Shown in pieces: positions 10,942 through 18,535 of a stretch of 38,160 bases of DNA. The translations under genes and the position numbers were made by a program. The stretch is from NCBI RefSeq assembly GCF_013432195.1, contig NZ_JACCDB010000003.1, positions 255,001-293,160 of the forward strand. Reading direction: 5' to 3'. Under the pieces are notes generated by a model, which did no database searches, was not told the origin of the DNA, and saw only the letters and a program-made list of their open reading frames with translations. The stretch's first letter is position 1. The number at the start of each line of letters is the position of its first letter. This DNA comes from Tepidicella baoligensis. Lineage in GTDB: Bacteria; Pseudomonadota; Gammaproteobacteria; Burkholderiales; Burkholderiaceae_C.

Positions 10942-11925
10942 TCAGTCTGCGTACTGACCGGCAGCGTCGATGGCGGCCTTCAATTTGGTGATTTGATCAG
11001 CGACGAAGGCTTTGTGGCCTTCAGGGGTGACCCGGTTATCGGTGACGACGATAGCCCCCAAGGCTTCTTGTCGTTGAATGAACTCCGGGTCTTTGAGCGC
11101 GGCGCGCAGGGCTTCGTTGAGTTTTTTGGTCACGGCCGCTGGCGTGCCTTTGGGAGCATACAGACCGTGCCAGATGGTCAGGTTGAAGTCTTTCAGGCCC
11201 ATTTCCTGTAGCGACGGATAGTGTTTGAGCACCGGGTGGTTGGACAGGGGGCGGGCGGTGGTCACGGCGAATGCCTTGATTCGACCGGCCTCGATTTGGC
11301 TGGTGGTGTTGGTGGTCTGGTCGCACATCACGTCCACCTGTCCACCGATGAGGGCGTTCATGGCCGGGGCGGTGCCGCCGAACGGAATGGTGGTCATGGC
11401 CTGGCCCGCTTTGATGGCGGATTGCCACATCAGGCCACAGATATGCGACGCGGAGCCCAGACCGGCATGCGCCAGATTGATTTTGCCGCTGTTGGCGCGG
11501 ATGTAGTTTTCAAAATCGCGGTAGGTGTTGGCGGGCAACTGCGGCTTGCCAACCAGGGTCATGGGCACGTCATTGATCATGCCCAGATATTCGAAGTCCT
11601 CCAAGGCGTTGAACTGAAGACGGCGGTACAGGCCGGCGGTGGACGCCATGCCGATGTGCCAGACCAGCAGGGTATGACCATCGGGTGTGGCGCGAGCGGC
11701 GCGTGTGGCGCCGATGGTGCCACCGGCGCCAGCGGCGTTTTCCACCACGATGTTGGCGTTGCCCAGGTGTTTGCGCATGGCTTCGGCGAGCTGACGGGCG
11801 ACGGTGTCGGTCGGGCCGCCTGCAGCAAACGGGACGATGAAGGTGATCGGCCTAGAGGGGAAGTCCTGCGCATAGGCGCCGATGGCCATCGTGGCCGCCG
11901 CGGCGACAGTGATCCACTTTTTCAT
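10942..11925 (-). CDS. Tripartite tricarboxylate transporter (Bug family) periplasmic receptor
   Basis: A 327-aa protein with a signal peptide (MKKWITVAAAATMAIGAYAQ, cleavage probably after AYA). It is followed by the family signature FPSRPITFIVPFAAGGPTDTVAR and later VENAAGAGGTIGA. Bug proteins bind small carboxylates in the periplasm and pass them to TctA/TctB-like membrane partners or to signalling systems. No tctA or tctB lies nearby, as for most of the many orphan Bug genes of Burkholderiales. The ATG at 11925 is chosen because AGGAGG is 5 nt upstream; an earlier in-frame ATG at 11946 would extend past it. It is last in the minus-strand run after the PaaK-like gene (104-nt gap) and is followed by a terminator. 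The ligand is unknown. Confidence 0.9.
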   Translation of the reverse strand: MKKWITVAAAATMAIGAYAQDFPSRPITFIVPFAAGGPTDTVARQLAEAMRKHLGNANIVVENAAGAGGTIGATRAARATPDGHTLLVWHIGMASTAGLYRRLQFNALEDFEYLGMINDVPMTLVGKPQLPANTYRDFENYIRANSGKINLAHAGLGSASHICGLMWQSAIKAGQAMTTIPFGGTAPAMNALIGGQVDVMCDQTTNTTSQIEAGRIKAFAVTTARPLSNHPVLKHYPSLQEMGLKDFNLTIWHGLYAPKGTPAAVTKKLNEALRAALKDPEFIQRQEALGAIVVTDNRVTPEGHKAFVADQITKLKAAIDAAGQYAD

Positions 11926-11958
11926 GCGTGCCTCCTGAAAAGACAAAAAGAAGGTCTC

Positions 11959-11964
11959 ATAATA
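11959..11964 (-). promoter_or_regulatory. Possible -10 element for the Bug receptor gene
   Basis: TATTAT on the minus strand lies 34 nt before the receptor start. No good -35 hexamer is seen at 16-18 nt. The perfect palindrome ACTACGTAGT (11996-12005) lies about 30 nt further upstream and could be a regulator site. Both are tentative. They suggest the receptor may be transcribed separately from the liv operon as well as by read-through. Confidence 0.3.
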
Positions 11965-12029
11965 GCCGAGCGACGGCTACGCGCCATCGCGGGGAACTAC
12001 GTAGTCCGGGGTGAGGGAAATGACCGGGG

Positions 12030-13307
12030 TCAGTCGTAGCGGCGGGCGTCCTCGATCACCTTGCCATCGTTGGGCAGCGTCCCGGCACCGACCAGTACGG
12101 CCTGCCCGCGCAGCTTGGTCACTTCTCGCATGCTGTTTTCCAGCGCGGCGACGAGCGAGCGGCCGTTGTCTGGGAGCGGCTGGCGCGCCTCCACTTGAAG
12201 CACCATGCGATCGTCGGCCATTTCGCCGGAAACGACCAGGCGAGCCCGCAACACCTCGGGGTGCCGACGTACGATCTCGGCCACCTGGGAGGGATGGACG
12301 AACATACCCTTGACCTTGGTGGTCTGGTCGGCACGTCCCATCCAGCCCTTGATGCGGGTGTTGGTGCGCCCGGTCGGGCAGGTGCCTGGGAGGACCGCCG
12401 ACAGATCGCCGGTGCCGAAGCGCACCAGCGGATAGTCGGGATTCAGCACGGTGACCACCACTTCGCCCACCTCGCCCTCGGCGACCGGATCCCCTGTTCC
12501 TGGACGCACGATTTCCAGGATCACTTGTTCGTCCAGCACCAAGCCTTCCCGGCTGGCGGTTTCGTAGGCGATGAGGCCGGCATCGGCGGTGGCGTAGCAC
12601 TGGTAGGCGCAGATGCCGCGCTCGGCGAGCCAGTGGCGCAGCGAGGGAGGACAGGCTTCGCCCGAAACCAGCGCTTTGCGAATGGGCAGGACCAGACCGG
12701 CCTGTTCGGCCTTTTCCACCAAGATGCGCAGAAAACTGGGTGTGCCTGCGTATGCGGAGGGTTGGAGATCTTGCACCGCTGCGAGCTGCTGCTCGGTGTT
12801 GCCCACCCCGCCAGGGATGACGGTGCAGCCCAGCGCATGAGCGCCGCTTTCCATGATCCAGGCACCTGGAGTGAGGTGATAGCTGAAGCAGTTGTGTACC
12901 AGTTCACCGGCTTCGAAACCAGCCGCGGCCATGGCGCGCGCGGAGCGCCAGTAGTCGCGGGCATGTCCTTCCGGCTCGTAGATGGGGCCGGGCGACTGGA
13001 ACACACGGCGCGCACCGGACGGCCTGAGCAGTCCTTTCCAGCCAATGGCCGAGAAGCCGCCGAACGGATCCCCCCCAGCGCGGCGGCTTGCCTGTTGCCG
13101 CTCCAGCAACTCGTGTTTGCGGACCACGGGCAGGCTGGCCAGGGCCTGGCGGCTGTTGATGCACTCCGGCTCGACCCCAGCCAACAGTTCGGCATAGGCG
13201 GCGCTGCTCGACTGGGCGTGTCGGATGTGGGCCGGCAAAGCAGCCATGAGGGCGGCTTCGCGGTCGGCGGGCGTGCGGGTTTCCAGGGCGTCGAAGTGGG
13301 TCGGCAT
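12030..13307 (-). CDS. Phenylacetate-CoA ligase (PaaK)-like adenylate-forming protein
   Basis: A 425-aa cytoplasmic protein of the PaaK branch of acyl-adenylate enzymes. These activate aryl acids to CoA thioesters with ATP. Recognisable parts are LVHNCFSYHLTPGAWIMESG, AYAGTPSFLRILVEKAE, YPLVRFGTGDLSAVL (adenylate-binding), and the GRADQTTKVKGMFVHPSQV hinge. A lysine lies near the end (LPNDGKVIED). The usual serine/threonine/glycine P-loop (SSGTTGxP in PaaK) is replaced by SPGPIYEPEG at 105-114, so ATP binding must differ or activity may be altered. It follows livF by 42 nt. Its place in the operon suggests it acts on an acid imported by the adjacent ABC transporter, or has a regulatory role. 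Substrate unknown. Confidence 0.8.
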   Translation of the reverse strand: MPTHFDALETRTPADREAALMAALPAHIRHAQSSSAAYAELLAGVEPECINSRQALASLPVVRKHELLERQQASRRAGGDPFGGFSAIGWKGLLRPSGARRVFQSPGPIYEPEGHARDYWRSARAMAAAGFEAGELVHNCFSYHLTPGAWIMESGAHALGCTVIPGGVGNTEQQLAAVQDLQPSAYAGTPSFLRILVEKAEQAGLVLPIRKALVSGEACPPSLRHWLAERGICAYQCYATADAGLIAYETASREGLVLDEQVILEIVRPGTGDPVAEGEVGEVVVTVLNPDYPLVRFGTGDLSAVLPGTCPTGRTNTRIKGWMGRADQTTKVKGMFVHPSQVAEIVRRHPEVLRARLVVSGEMADDRMVLQVEARQPLPDNGRSLVAALENSMREVTKLRGQAVLVGAGTLPNDGKVIEDARRYD

Positions 13308-13349
13308 GGCAGGGGCTAGGGGGTCGGGAGAATCGGGCAGCGTCAGGTA

Positions 13350-14159
13350 TCAGGCCAGCCAGCGCTTGCGGCGCTTATAGCTCTTGACTTCCTTGAAGCT
13401 CTTGCGTTCGGAGCCGCCCATGCCGAGGTAGAACTCTTTGACGTCCTCGTTGTTGCGCAGGTCCTCGGCCTTCCCGTCCATCACGATGCGGCCACTTTCC
13501 ATGATGTAGCCATAGTCGGCATAGCGCAGCGCCATGTTGGTGTTTTGTTCCGCCAGCAGGAAGGTCACTTTTTCCTTCTGGTTGAGGTCTTTCACGATCT
13601 CGAACACCTCTTCGACGATCTGCGGCGCCAAGCCCATGGAGGGCTCATCGAGCAGCACCACGCTGGGGTTGGCCATGAGTGCGCGGCCGATGGCACACAT
13701 CTGCTGTTCACCGCCGGAGGTGTAGGCGGCCTGGCTGTGGCGGCGCGTTTTGAGCCGAGGGAAGTAGTTGTAAACCTTCTCCAGGTTGGCGTCCACCTCG
13801 GTTTTGTTGGTTCGTGTATAGGCGCCGGTGAGCAGGTTTTCCTCGATGGTCAGGTGCGCGAAGCAGTGGCGGCCCTCCATCACCTGCACCACGCCACGCT
13901 TGACCAGATCGGCGGGCGTGAGGTTTTCGATGCGTTCCCCGCGCAGCTCGATACTGCCTTTCGTGACTTCACCACGCTCACCCTTGAGCAGGTTGGACAC
14001 GGCCCGCAGTGTCGTGGTTTTGCCGGCGCCGTTGCCGCCCAGGATCGCGGCGATCTGGCCTTCGGCCACCTGCAGGGACACGCCTTTGAGCACCAGGATC
14101 ACGTGGTTGTAGATGACCTCGATGCCGTTGACGTTCAGAACGATGTTGGGTGTGCTCAT
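13350..14159 (-). CDS. livF: Branched-chain amino acid-type ABC transporter ATPase LivF
   Basis: A 269-aa ABC ATPase that, with LivG, powers uptake through the LivHM channel. It shows Walker A GGNGAGKT, signature TSGGEQQM, and Walker B VVLLDEPSMGLAP followed by the H-loop equivalent in LLAEQNTNMAL, where glutamine-rich AEQN replaces the usual histidine, as is common in LivF. A basic tail (KSYKRRKRWLA) extends beyond the usual LivF length. It is separated from livK by 141 nt of strongly structured sequence. The transported compound is probably an organic acid rather than leucine, because the operon also holds two CoA ligases (inference). Confidence 0.9.
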   Translation of the reverse strand: MSTPNIVLNVNGIEVIYNHVILVLKGVSLQVAEGQIAAILGGNGAGKTTTLRAVSNLLKGERGEVTKGSIELRGERIENLTPADLVKRGVVQVMEGRHCFAHLTIEENLLTGAYTRTNKTEVDANLEKVYNYFPRLKTRRHSQAAYTSGGEQQMCAIGRALMANPSVVLLDEPSMGLAPQIVEEVFEIVKDLNQKEKVTFLLAEQNTNMALRYADYGYIMESGRIVMDGKAEDLRNNEDVKEFYLGMGGSERKSFKEVKSYKRRKRWLA

Positions 14160-14194
14160 GGATAAGACCTTGGAATGATGGCGCTGGACGACGA

Positions 14195-14287
14195 ACCAGT
14201 CCTCGATGTCCCGGTGCGCGGGACGACCGGGGACTGGTGACTGGCGGCCGGCGCACGCCAGTCAAGCGGTCTGCCGTTGCAGACCGC
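14195..14287 (-). repeat. Three consecutive hairpins between livK and livF
   Basis: Three stem-loops follow one another in the livK-livF gap. First, 14266-14287: GCGGTCTGC with GCAGACCGC, 9 bp perfect, loop of 4. Second, 14239-14263: GACTGGCG with CGCCAGTC, 8 bp perfect, loop of 9. Third, 14195-14238: ACCAGTCC with GGACTGGT (8 bp) plus an inner GTCCCG/CGGGAC stem. None has a strong T-tract on the minus strand. They probably stabilise the livK message or weaken read-through to livF, as intergenic hairpins do after other binding-protein genes. Confidence 0.85.
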
Positions 14288-14300
14288 GGTCAGGCCCGGG

Positions 14301-15638
14301 TCAGGATTGGCAATCCTGCGGTGTGCGGCGCTGGATCCCCTTCTCGGCTGCGTACCGGTCGGCGGCAGCGCGAACCATCGGTTTGATGATTTGTTCGTCA
14401 GCTTGCAGCCAGTCGCTGGTGAACTCCCATTTGGTGCCATCCCAGGTGTGGATGCGTGCCCAAGCCGCCCCCATGTGGTCCTGGCAGCTCGTGGAGATGG
14501 GGCGCATCACGCCCTTGAAGCCGAGGGCGTCGAGTTTGGCCTGGGTCAGGTCCAGGTTTTCCAACCCCCAGCGGACTTGCTCGGCGGTCATGACCTTGCC
14601 CTTGCCAAACCTCTCCTGGGCACGGCGCACGCCTTCGACGGCGAACATGGCACTCATCGCTCCGCGTACGTACAGCACCGAGCCGACCTCATCCCTCGGC
14701 CCCGTGCCCTGGCCATTGCCGTGCACCTTCTCCAGGATTTCCTTGATGAAGGGGGCATTCGGTTCGGCACCATGCTGCATGGTGACCGCGTTGTAGCCTT
14801 TGGCGCCCATGCCCACGTCTTTGACGTCGGGTTCAGCGCCGGCCCACCACACGCCATAGATCCTCTCGCGTGGGTAGCCGGTGGCCTGGGCTTCCTTGAG
14901 CAGGGTCGAGTTCATCACGCCCCAGCCCCAATTGATCACGTAGTCGGGGCGGTCACGGCGGATCTGTAGCCAGGTGGCCTTTTGTTCCACACCAGGGCTG
15001 GTGACGGGCAGCAGGCTCAGCTTGTAGCCGTGCATGGCGGCACGCTCCTGCAAGATGGGGATGGCCTCCTTGCCGAACGGGCTGTCGTGGTAGACCAGCG
15101 CGATGTGCTTGCCCTTGAGCTTGTCGAAACCGCCTTCTTTCTTGGCGATGTGCTGGATGATCACGTCACCGGCCACCCAGTAGGTGCCCGCCAGCGGGAA
15201 GTTCCACTTGAACACGCCGCCGTCCTGCGATTCGCTGCGACCGTAGCCAGCAGTGATCAGCGGGATCTTGTCGATCGGGGCTTTCTCGGTCAGCGCAAAG
15301 GTGATGCCGGTAGACAGCGGCTGGAACATGGTGGCGCCGCCATGCCTGCCTTTCAGGCGCTCGTAGCATTCCACGCCGCGGTCGGTGGCGTAGGCAGTTT
15401 CGCACTCTTCAAATAGGATTCTCACGCCGTTGATGCCGCCACGGGCGTTCGTCAGCTTGAGGTAGTCGACGAAGCCATTGGCCCAAGGCACGCCATTGGG
15501 GGCAAATGCACCGGTGCGGTACACCAGCACGGGGAAAAACTGCTCTTGGGCCTGCGCGTGGACGCTCGGCGCCACGAGCGCTGCGCTCATGGAAGTCACC
15601 GCGACGGCTGCGGCGAGGGCGAGGGAACGAAGCTTCAT
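14301..15638 (-). CDS. livK: ABC transporter periplasmic substrate-binding protein (LivK-like, Peripla_BP_6)
   Basis: A 445-aa secreted binding protein. The signal peptide (about residues 1-28, ending VHAQA) is followed by a type I periplasmic-binding fold: QFFPVLVYRTGAFAPNG, NARGGINGVRILFEECET, and later the second lobe beginning HIALVYHDSPFGKEAI. It delivers substrate to LivH/LivM. It is longer than E. coli LivK (about 369 aa) and belongs to a subgroup found with FadD-like and PaaK-like ligases in betaproteobacteria, so branched-chain amino acids are not the likely ligand (inference). AGGAG lies 6 nt before the ATG. It is followed by three hairpins, consistent with the need for more binding protein than ATPase. 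Confidence 0.9.
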   Translation of the reverse strand: MKLRSLALAAAVAVTSMSAALVAPSVHAQAQEQFFPVLVYRTGAFAPNGVPWANGFVDYLKLTNARGGINGVRILFEECETAYATDRGVECYERLKGRHGGATMFQPLSTGITFALTEKAPIDKIPLITAGYGRSESQDGGVFKWNFPLAGTYWVAGDVIIQHIAKKEGGFDKLKGKHIALVYHDSPFGKEAIPILQERAAMHGYKLSLLPVTSPGVEQKATWLQIRRDRPDYVINWGWGVMNSTLLKEAQATGYPRERIYGVWWAGAEPDVKDVGMGAKGYNAVTMQHGAEPNAPFIKEILEKVHGNGQGTGPRDEVGSVLYVRGAMSAMFAVEGVRRAQERFGKGKVMTAEQVRWGLENLDLTQAKLDALGFKGVMRPISTSCQDHMGAAWARIHTWDGTKWEFTSDWLQADEQIIKPMVRAAADRYAAEKGIQRRTPQDCQS

Positions 15639-15687
15639 GGTTGTCTCCTATCGACGTGTGGTTGAAGCGAGGGGCGGGAAAACGGGG

Positions 15688-16764
15688 TCAGTGTGGGAAG
15701 GGCCAGATGCGCAATTTTTGCTTGCCAATGCTCCAGAGCTTGGCCAGGCCGTGCGGCTCCACGATCAGGAACCACACGATCAGCGCACCGAAGATCATGA
15801 ATTCGGCGTGTGAAACCATGGCGGTAGAAATCGAGACGCCGACCAGTCCTCCCACCCACGGCAGGAACTGGTTCAGGAAAATCGGCAGGACCACGATGAA
15901 GGCGGCGCCGAAGAAGCTGCCCATGATGGAGCCCAGGCCGCCGATGATCACGATGAACAGAAGCTGGAACGAGCGCTCGATGCCGAAGGCCAGCGGCTCC
16001 CAGGCCCCCAGGTGCACAAAGCCCCAGAGTGCACCGGCCACGCCAATGATGAAGGAGCTCACGGCGAAGGCGCTGAGCTTGGCATACATCGGGCGGATGC
16101 CGATCACGGAGGCGGCTACGTCCATGTCGCGAATGGCCATCCACTCGCGGCCGATTGCCGAACGGACCAGGTTTTTGGCCAGCAGCGCAAACACCACCGT
16201 GAAGCCCAGGCAGAACAGATACTTCTCCATCGGAGTGTCGATGCGCCAGCCCAGCACCGACAGGTTGGACACCGCCACCGAGCCGGAGGTGCTGTAGTTG
16301 GTGAACCAGCCGATGCGGGCGAATGCCCAGTCAAAGAAGAACTGGGCCGCCAGTGTTGCCACCGCCAGGTACAACCCCTTGACCCGCAGGCTGGGGATGC
16401 CGAAGATGATGCCGGCCAGCATGGAAAAGAAGCCACCGGCCAGCAGGGCCACGATCAGCGGCATGCCGTCGATGCGGACGAAGGTGTTGTAGGCCATGTA
16501 TGCGCCCACCGCCATGAAGGCACCCGAGCCCAGTGAGATCTGGCCGCAGTAGCCGACCAGAATGTTGACCCCGATGGCCGCCAACGACAGGATCAGGAAC
16601 GGAATGAGGATGGCGCGGAACAGGTATTCGTCTGCCAGCAGCGGAACTGCCACGGCGGCGAATGCCACGATGCCCATGATGGCCAGGCGGTCCTGGAGAA
16701 TGGGGAAGATTTGCTGGTCAGCCTGGTACGAGGTCTTGAACTGGCCGTTTTCTCTGTAAAACAT
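15688..16764 (-). CDS. livM: ABC transporter permease LivM
   Basis: A 358-aa inner-membrane permease with about ten hydrophobic segments. It forms the transport channel with LivH. Typical LivM features are GYCGQISLGSGAFMAVGAYM in the first half and the ATPase-contact loop IGREWMAIRDMDVAASVIGI around the middle. The N-terminal 40 residues are polar and longer than in E. coli LivM's core. The ATG at 16764 has GAGGAG 7 nt upstream and lies 11 nt after the LivH stop, so the genes are co-transcribed. Confidence 0.92.
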   Translation of the reverse strand: MFYRENGQFKTSYQADQQIFPILQDRLAIMGIVAFAAVAVPLLADEYLFRAILIPFLILSLAAIGVNILVGYCGQISLGSGAFMAVGAYMAYNTFVRIDGMPLIVALLAGGFFSMLAGIIFGIPSLRVKGLYLAVATLAAQFFFDWAFARIGWFTNYSTSGSVAVSNLSVLGWRIDTPMEKYLFCLGFTVVFALLAKNLVRSAIGREWMAIRDMDVAASVIGIRPMYAKLSAFAVSSFIIGVAGALWGFVHLGAWEPLAFGIERSFQLLFIVIIGGLGSIMGSFFGAAFIVVLPIFLNQFLPWVGGLVGVSISTAMVSHAEFMIFGALIVWFLIVEPHGLAKLWSIGKQKLRIWPFPH

Positions 16765-16775
16765 GTGTTATCTCC

Positions 16776-17705
16776 TCACACCCGGTCAATGATCTTCTCG
16801 CCGAACAGGCCCTGCGGGCGGAACAGCAAGAACACGAGCGCCAGCACATAGGCAAACCAGGTTTCGATGCCGCCACCCACCAGCGGCCCGAGGTACACCT
16901 CGGAGAGCTTTTCCCCCATGCCGATGATCAGCCCGCCGATGATGGCCCCCGGAACCGAGGTGAGGCCGCCGAGGATGATCACAGGCAAGGCCTTGAGCGC
17001 GACGGTGGTCAGCGAAAACTGCACGCCGATCTTGGATCCCCAGATGATGCCGGCGACCAGAGCCGTGATGCCGGCGACGAACCACACGATGACCCACATC
17101 CGGCCCAGGGGAATGCCGATGGACTGGGCGGCCTGGTGGTCGTCGGCCACGGCACGCAGGGCGCGTCCGGTGCCGGTTTTCTGGAAGAACAGCGTCAGTG
17201 CGGCGACCAGGACGGCGGCAACGCCAGCCGCGAAGAAGTCCTCCTTGTTGATCAGCAAACCCCCTTCAAATACCCCGTCGAGGATGAAGATCGGCTCCTT
17301 GGGCATGCCCACGTCGATCGAATAGACCGAGCTGCCGAAAATGGTCTGACCGAAGCCGTCGAGGAAGTAGGTGATCCCCAGCGTAGCCATCAAGAGGGTG
17401 ACGCCTTCCTGGTTGACGAGGTGGCGTAGCACCAGCCGCTCCACCAGCCAGGCGAAGGCCAGCATGCAGGCCGTCGCGAGCAGGAATGCGATGACGTTGG
17501 CCAGCAGCTTGCTCTCGAAGCCGAACCATTGCGGCACCCATTCCGAGAAACGGGCCATGGCCAGGGCGGCGAACAGCACCATCGCCCCCTGGGAGAAGTT
17601 GAACACCCCTGACGCCTTGAAGATGAGCACGAAGCCCAGCGCCACCAGCGAATACAACATGCCGGCCATCAGGCCGCCTATGAGCGCTTCGATGAAAAAT
17701 CCCAT
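16776..17705 (-). CDS. livH: ABC transporter permease LivH
   Basis: A 309-aa inner-membrane permease with about eight hydrophobic segments, partner of LivM. Family blocks: GLMAGMLYSLVALGFVLIFK at the N-terminus, FNFSQGAMVLFAALA, the cytoplasmic EAA-like loop GRALRAVADDHQAAQSIGI, and GLTSVPGAIIGGLIIGMGEK near the end. It starts 11 nt after the LivG stop. Length and order (G-H-M-K-F) fit the branched-chain-type uptake systems of Burkholderiales. Confidence 0.92.
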   Translation of the reverse strand: MGFFIEALIGGLMAGMLYSLVALGFVLIFKASGVFNFSQGAMVLFAALAMARFSEWVPQWFGFESKLLANVIAFLLATACMLAFAWLVERLVLRHLVNQEGVTLLMATLGITYFLDGFGQTIFGSSVYSIDVGMPKEPIFILDGVFEGGLLINKEDFFAAGVAAVLVAALTLFFQKTGTGRALRAVADDHQAAQSIGIPLGRMWVIVWFVAGITALVAGIIWGSKIGVQFSLTTVALKALPVIILGGLTSVPGAIIGGLIIGMGEKLSEVYLGPLVGGGIETWFAYVLALVFLLFRPQGLFGEKIIDRV

Positions 17706-17716
17706 GTCCTGTCTCC

Positions 17717-18502
17717 TCAGTGGCTGGTGCCCAGGTAGGCGCTGATCACGTCTTCGTTGTTGCGCACTTCGTCGGGCGTGCCGTCACCGATCTTCTTGCC
17801 GTAGTCCAGCACGACCACACGGTCGGAAATGTCCATCACCACGCCCATGTCGTGTTCGATCAGCACGATGGTGGTGCCGAATTCGTCGTTCACGTCGAGG
17901 ATGAAGCGGCACATGTCCTGCTTCTCTTCCACGTTCATGCCGGCCATGGGCTCGTCGAGCAGCAACACCTGCGGCTCCATGGCCAGGGCCCGGCCCAGGT
18001 CCACGCGCTTCTGCAGGCCATAGGGCAGCTGGCCCACGGGCGTCTTGCGGTAGGCCTGGATTTCGAGGAAGTCGATGATGTGCTCGACCTTTTCCCGGTG
18101 GGCCACTTCTTCCTTCTCGGCCGGGCCGATGCGCAACGCCTGCAGAAAGATGTTGCTCTTGATGCGCAGGTTGCGACCGGTCATGATGTTGTCGATCACG
18201 CTCATGCCCTTGAACAGGGCCAGGTTTTGGAAGGTGCGGGCGATGCCCATTTCCGCGACCTGCCGGCTGTTCATGTGCTTGAAGGTCTGGCCGCGGAAGG
18301 TGATCGAGCCTTCCTGGGGCTTGTAGACGCCGTTGATGCAGTTGAGCATCGAGCTCTTGCCGGCGCCGTTGGGGCCGATGATGGCGCGGATTTCGTGTTC
18401 CTTCACGTTGAAGGAGATGTCGGTCAGCGCCTTGACGCCGCCGAAGCGCAGACTGATGTTCTGGACGTCCAGGATGACGTCACCCACTTTTTTGTGTGCC
18501 AT
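17717..18502 (-). CDS. livG: ABC transporter ATPase LivG
   Basis: A 261-aa ABC ATPase. Walker A is GPNGAGKSS; the signature region is LPYGLQKRVDLGRAL, a LivG-type variant of LSGGQ; Walker B is VLLLDEPMAGMN; and the H-loop is VLIEHDMGVVMDI. It couples ATP hydrolysis to transport together with LivF. The C-terminal ADYG-like tail with DEVRNNEDVISAYLG is typical of the family. It lies 33 nt after the FadD-like gene and 11 nt before livH. Confidence 0.93.
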   Translation of the reverse strand: MAHKKVGDVILDVQNISLRFGGVKALTDISFNVKEHEIRAIIGPNGAGKSSMLNCINGVYKPQEGSITFRGQTFKHMNSRQVAEMGIARTFQNLALFKGMSVIDNIMTGRNLRIKSNIFLQALRIGPAEKEEVAHREKVEHIIDFLEIQAYRKTPVGQLPYGLQKRVDLGRALAMEPQVLLLDEPMAGMNVEEKQDMCRFILDVNDEFGTTIVLIEHDMGVVMDISDRVVVLDYGKKIGDGTPDEVRNNEDVISAYLGTSH

Positions 18503-18535
18503 GGTGTGCTCTCTTGCGGTGCGGTGGGCCTGGCG

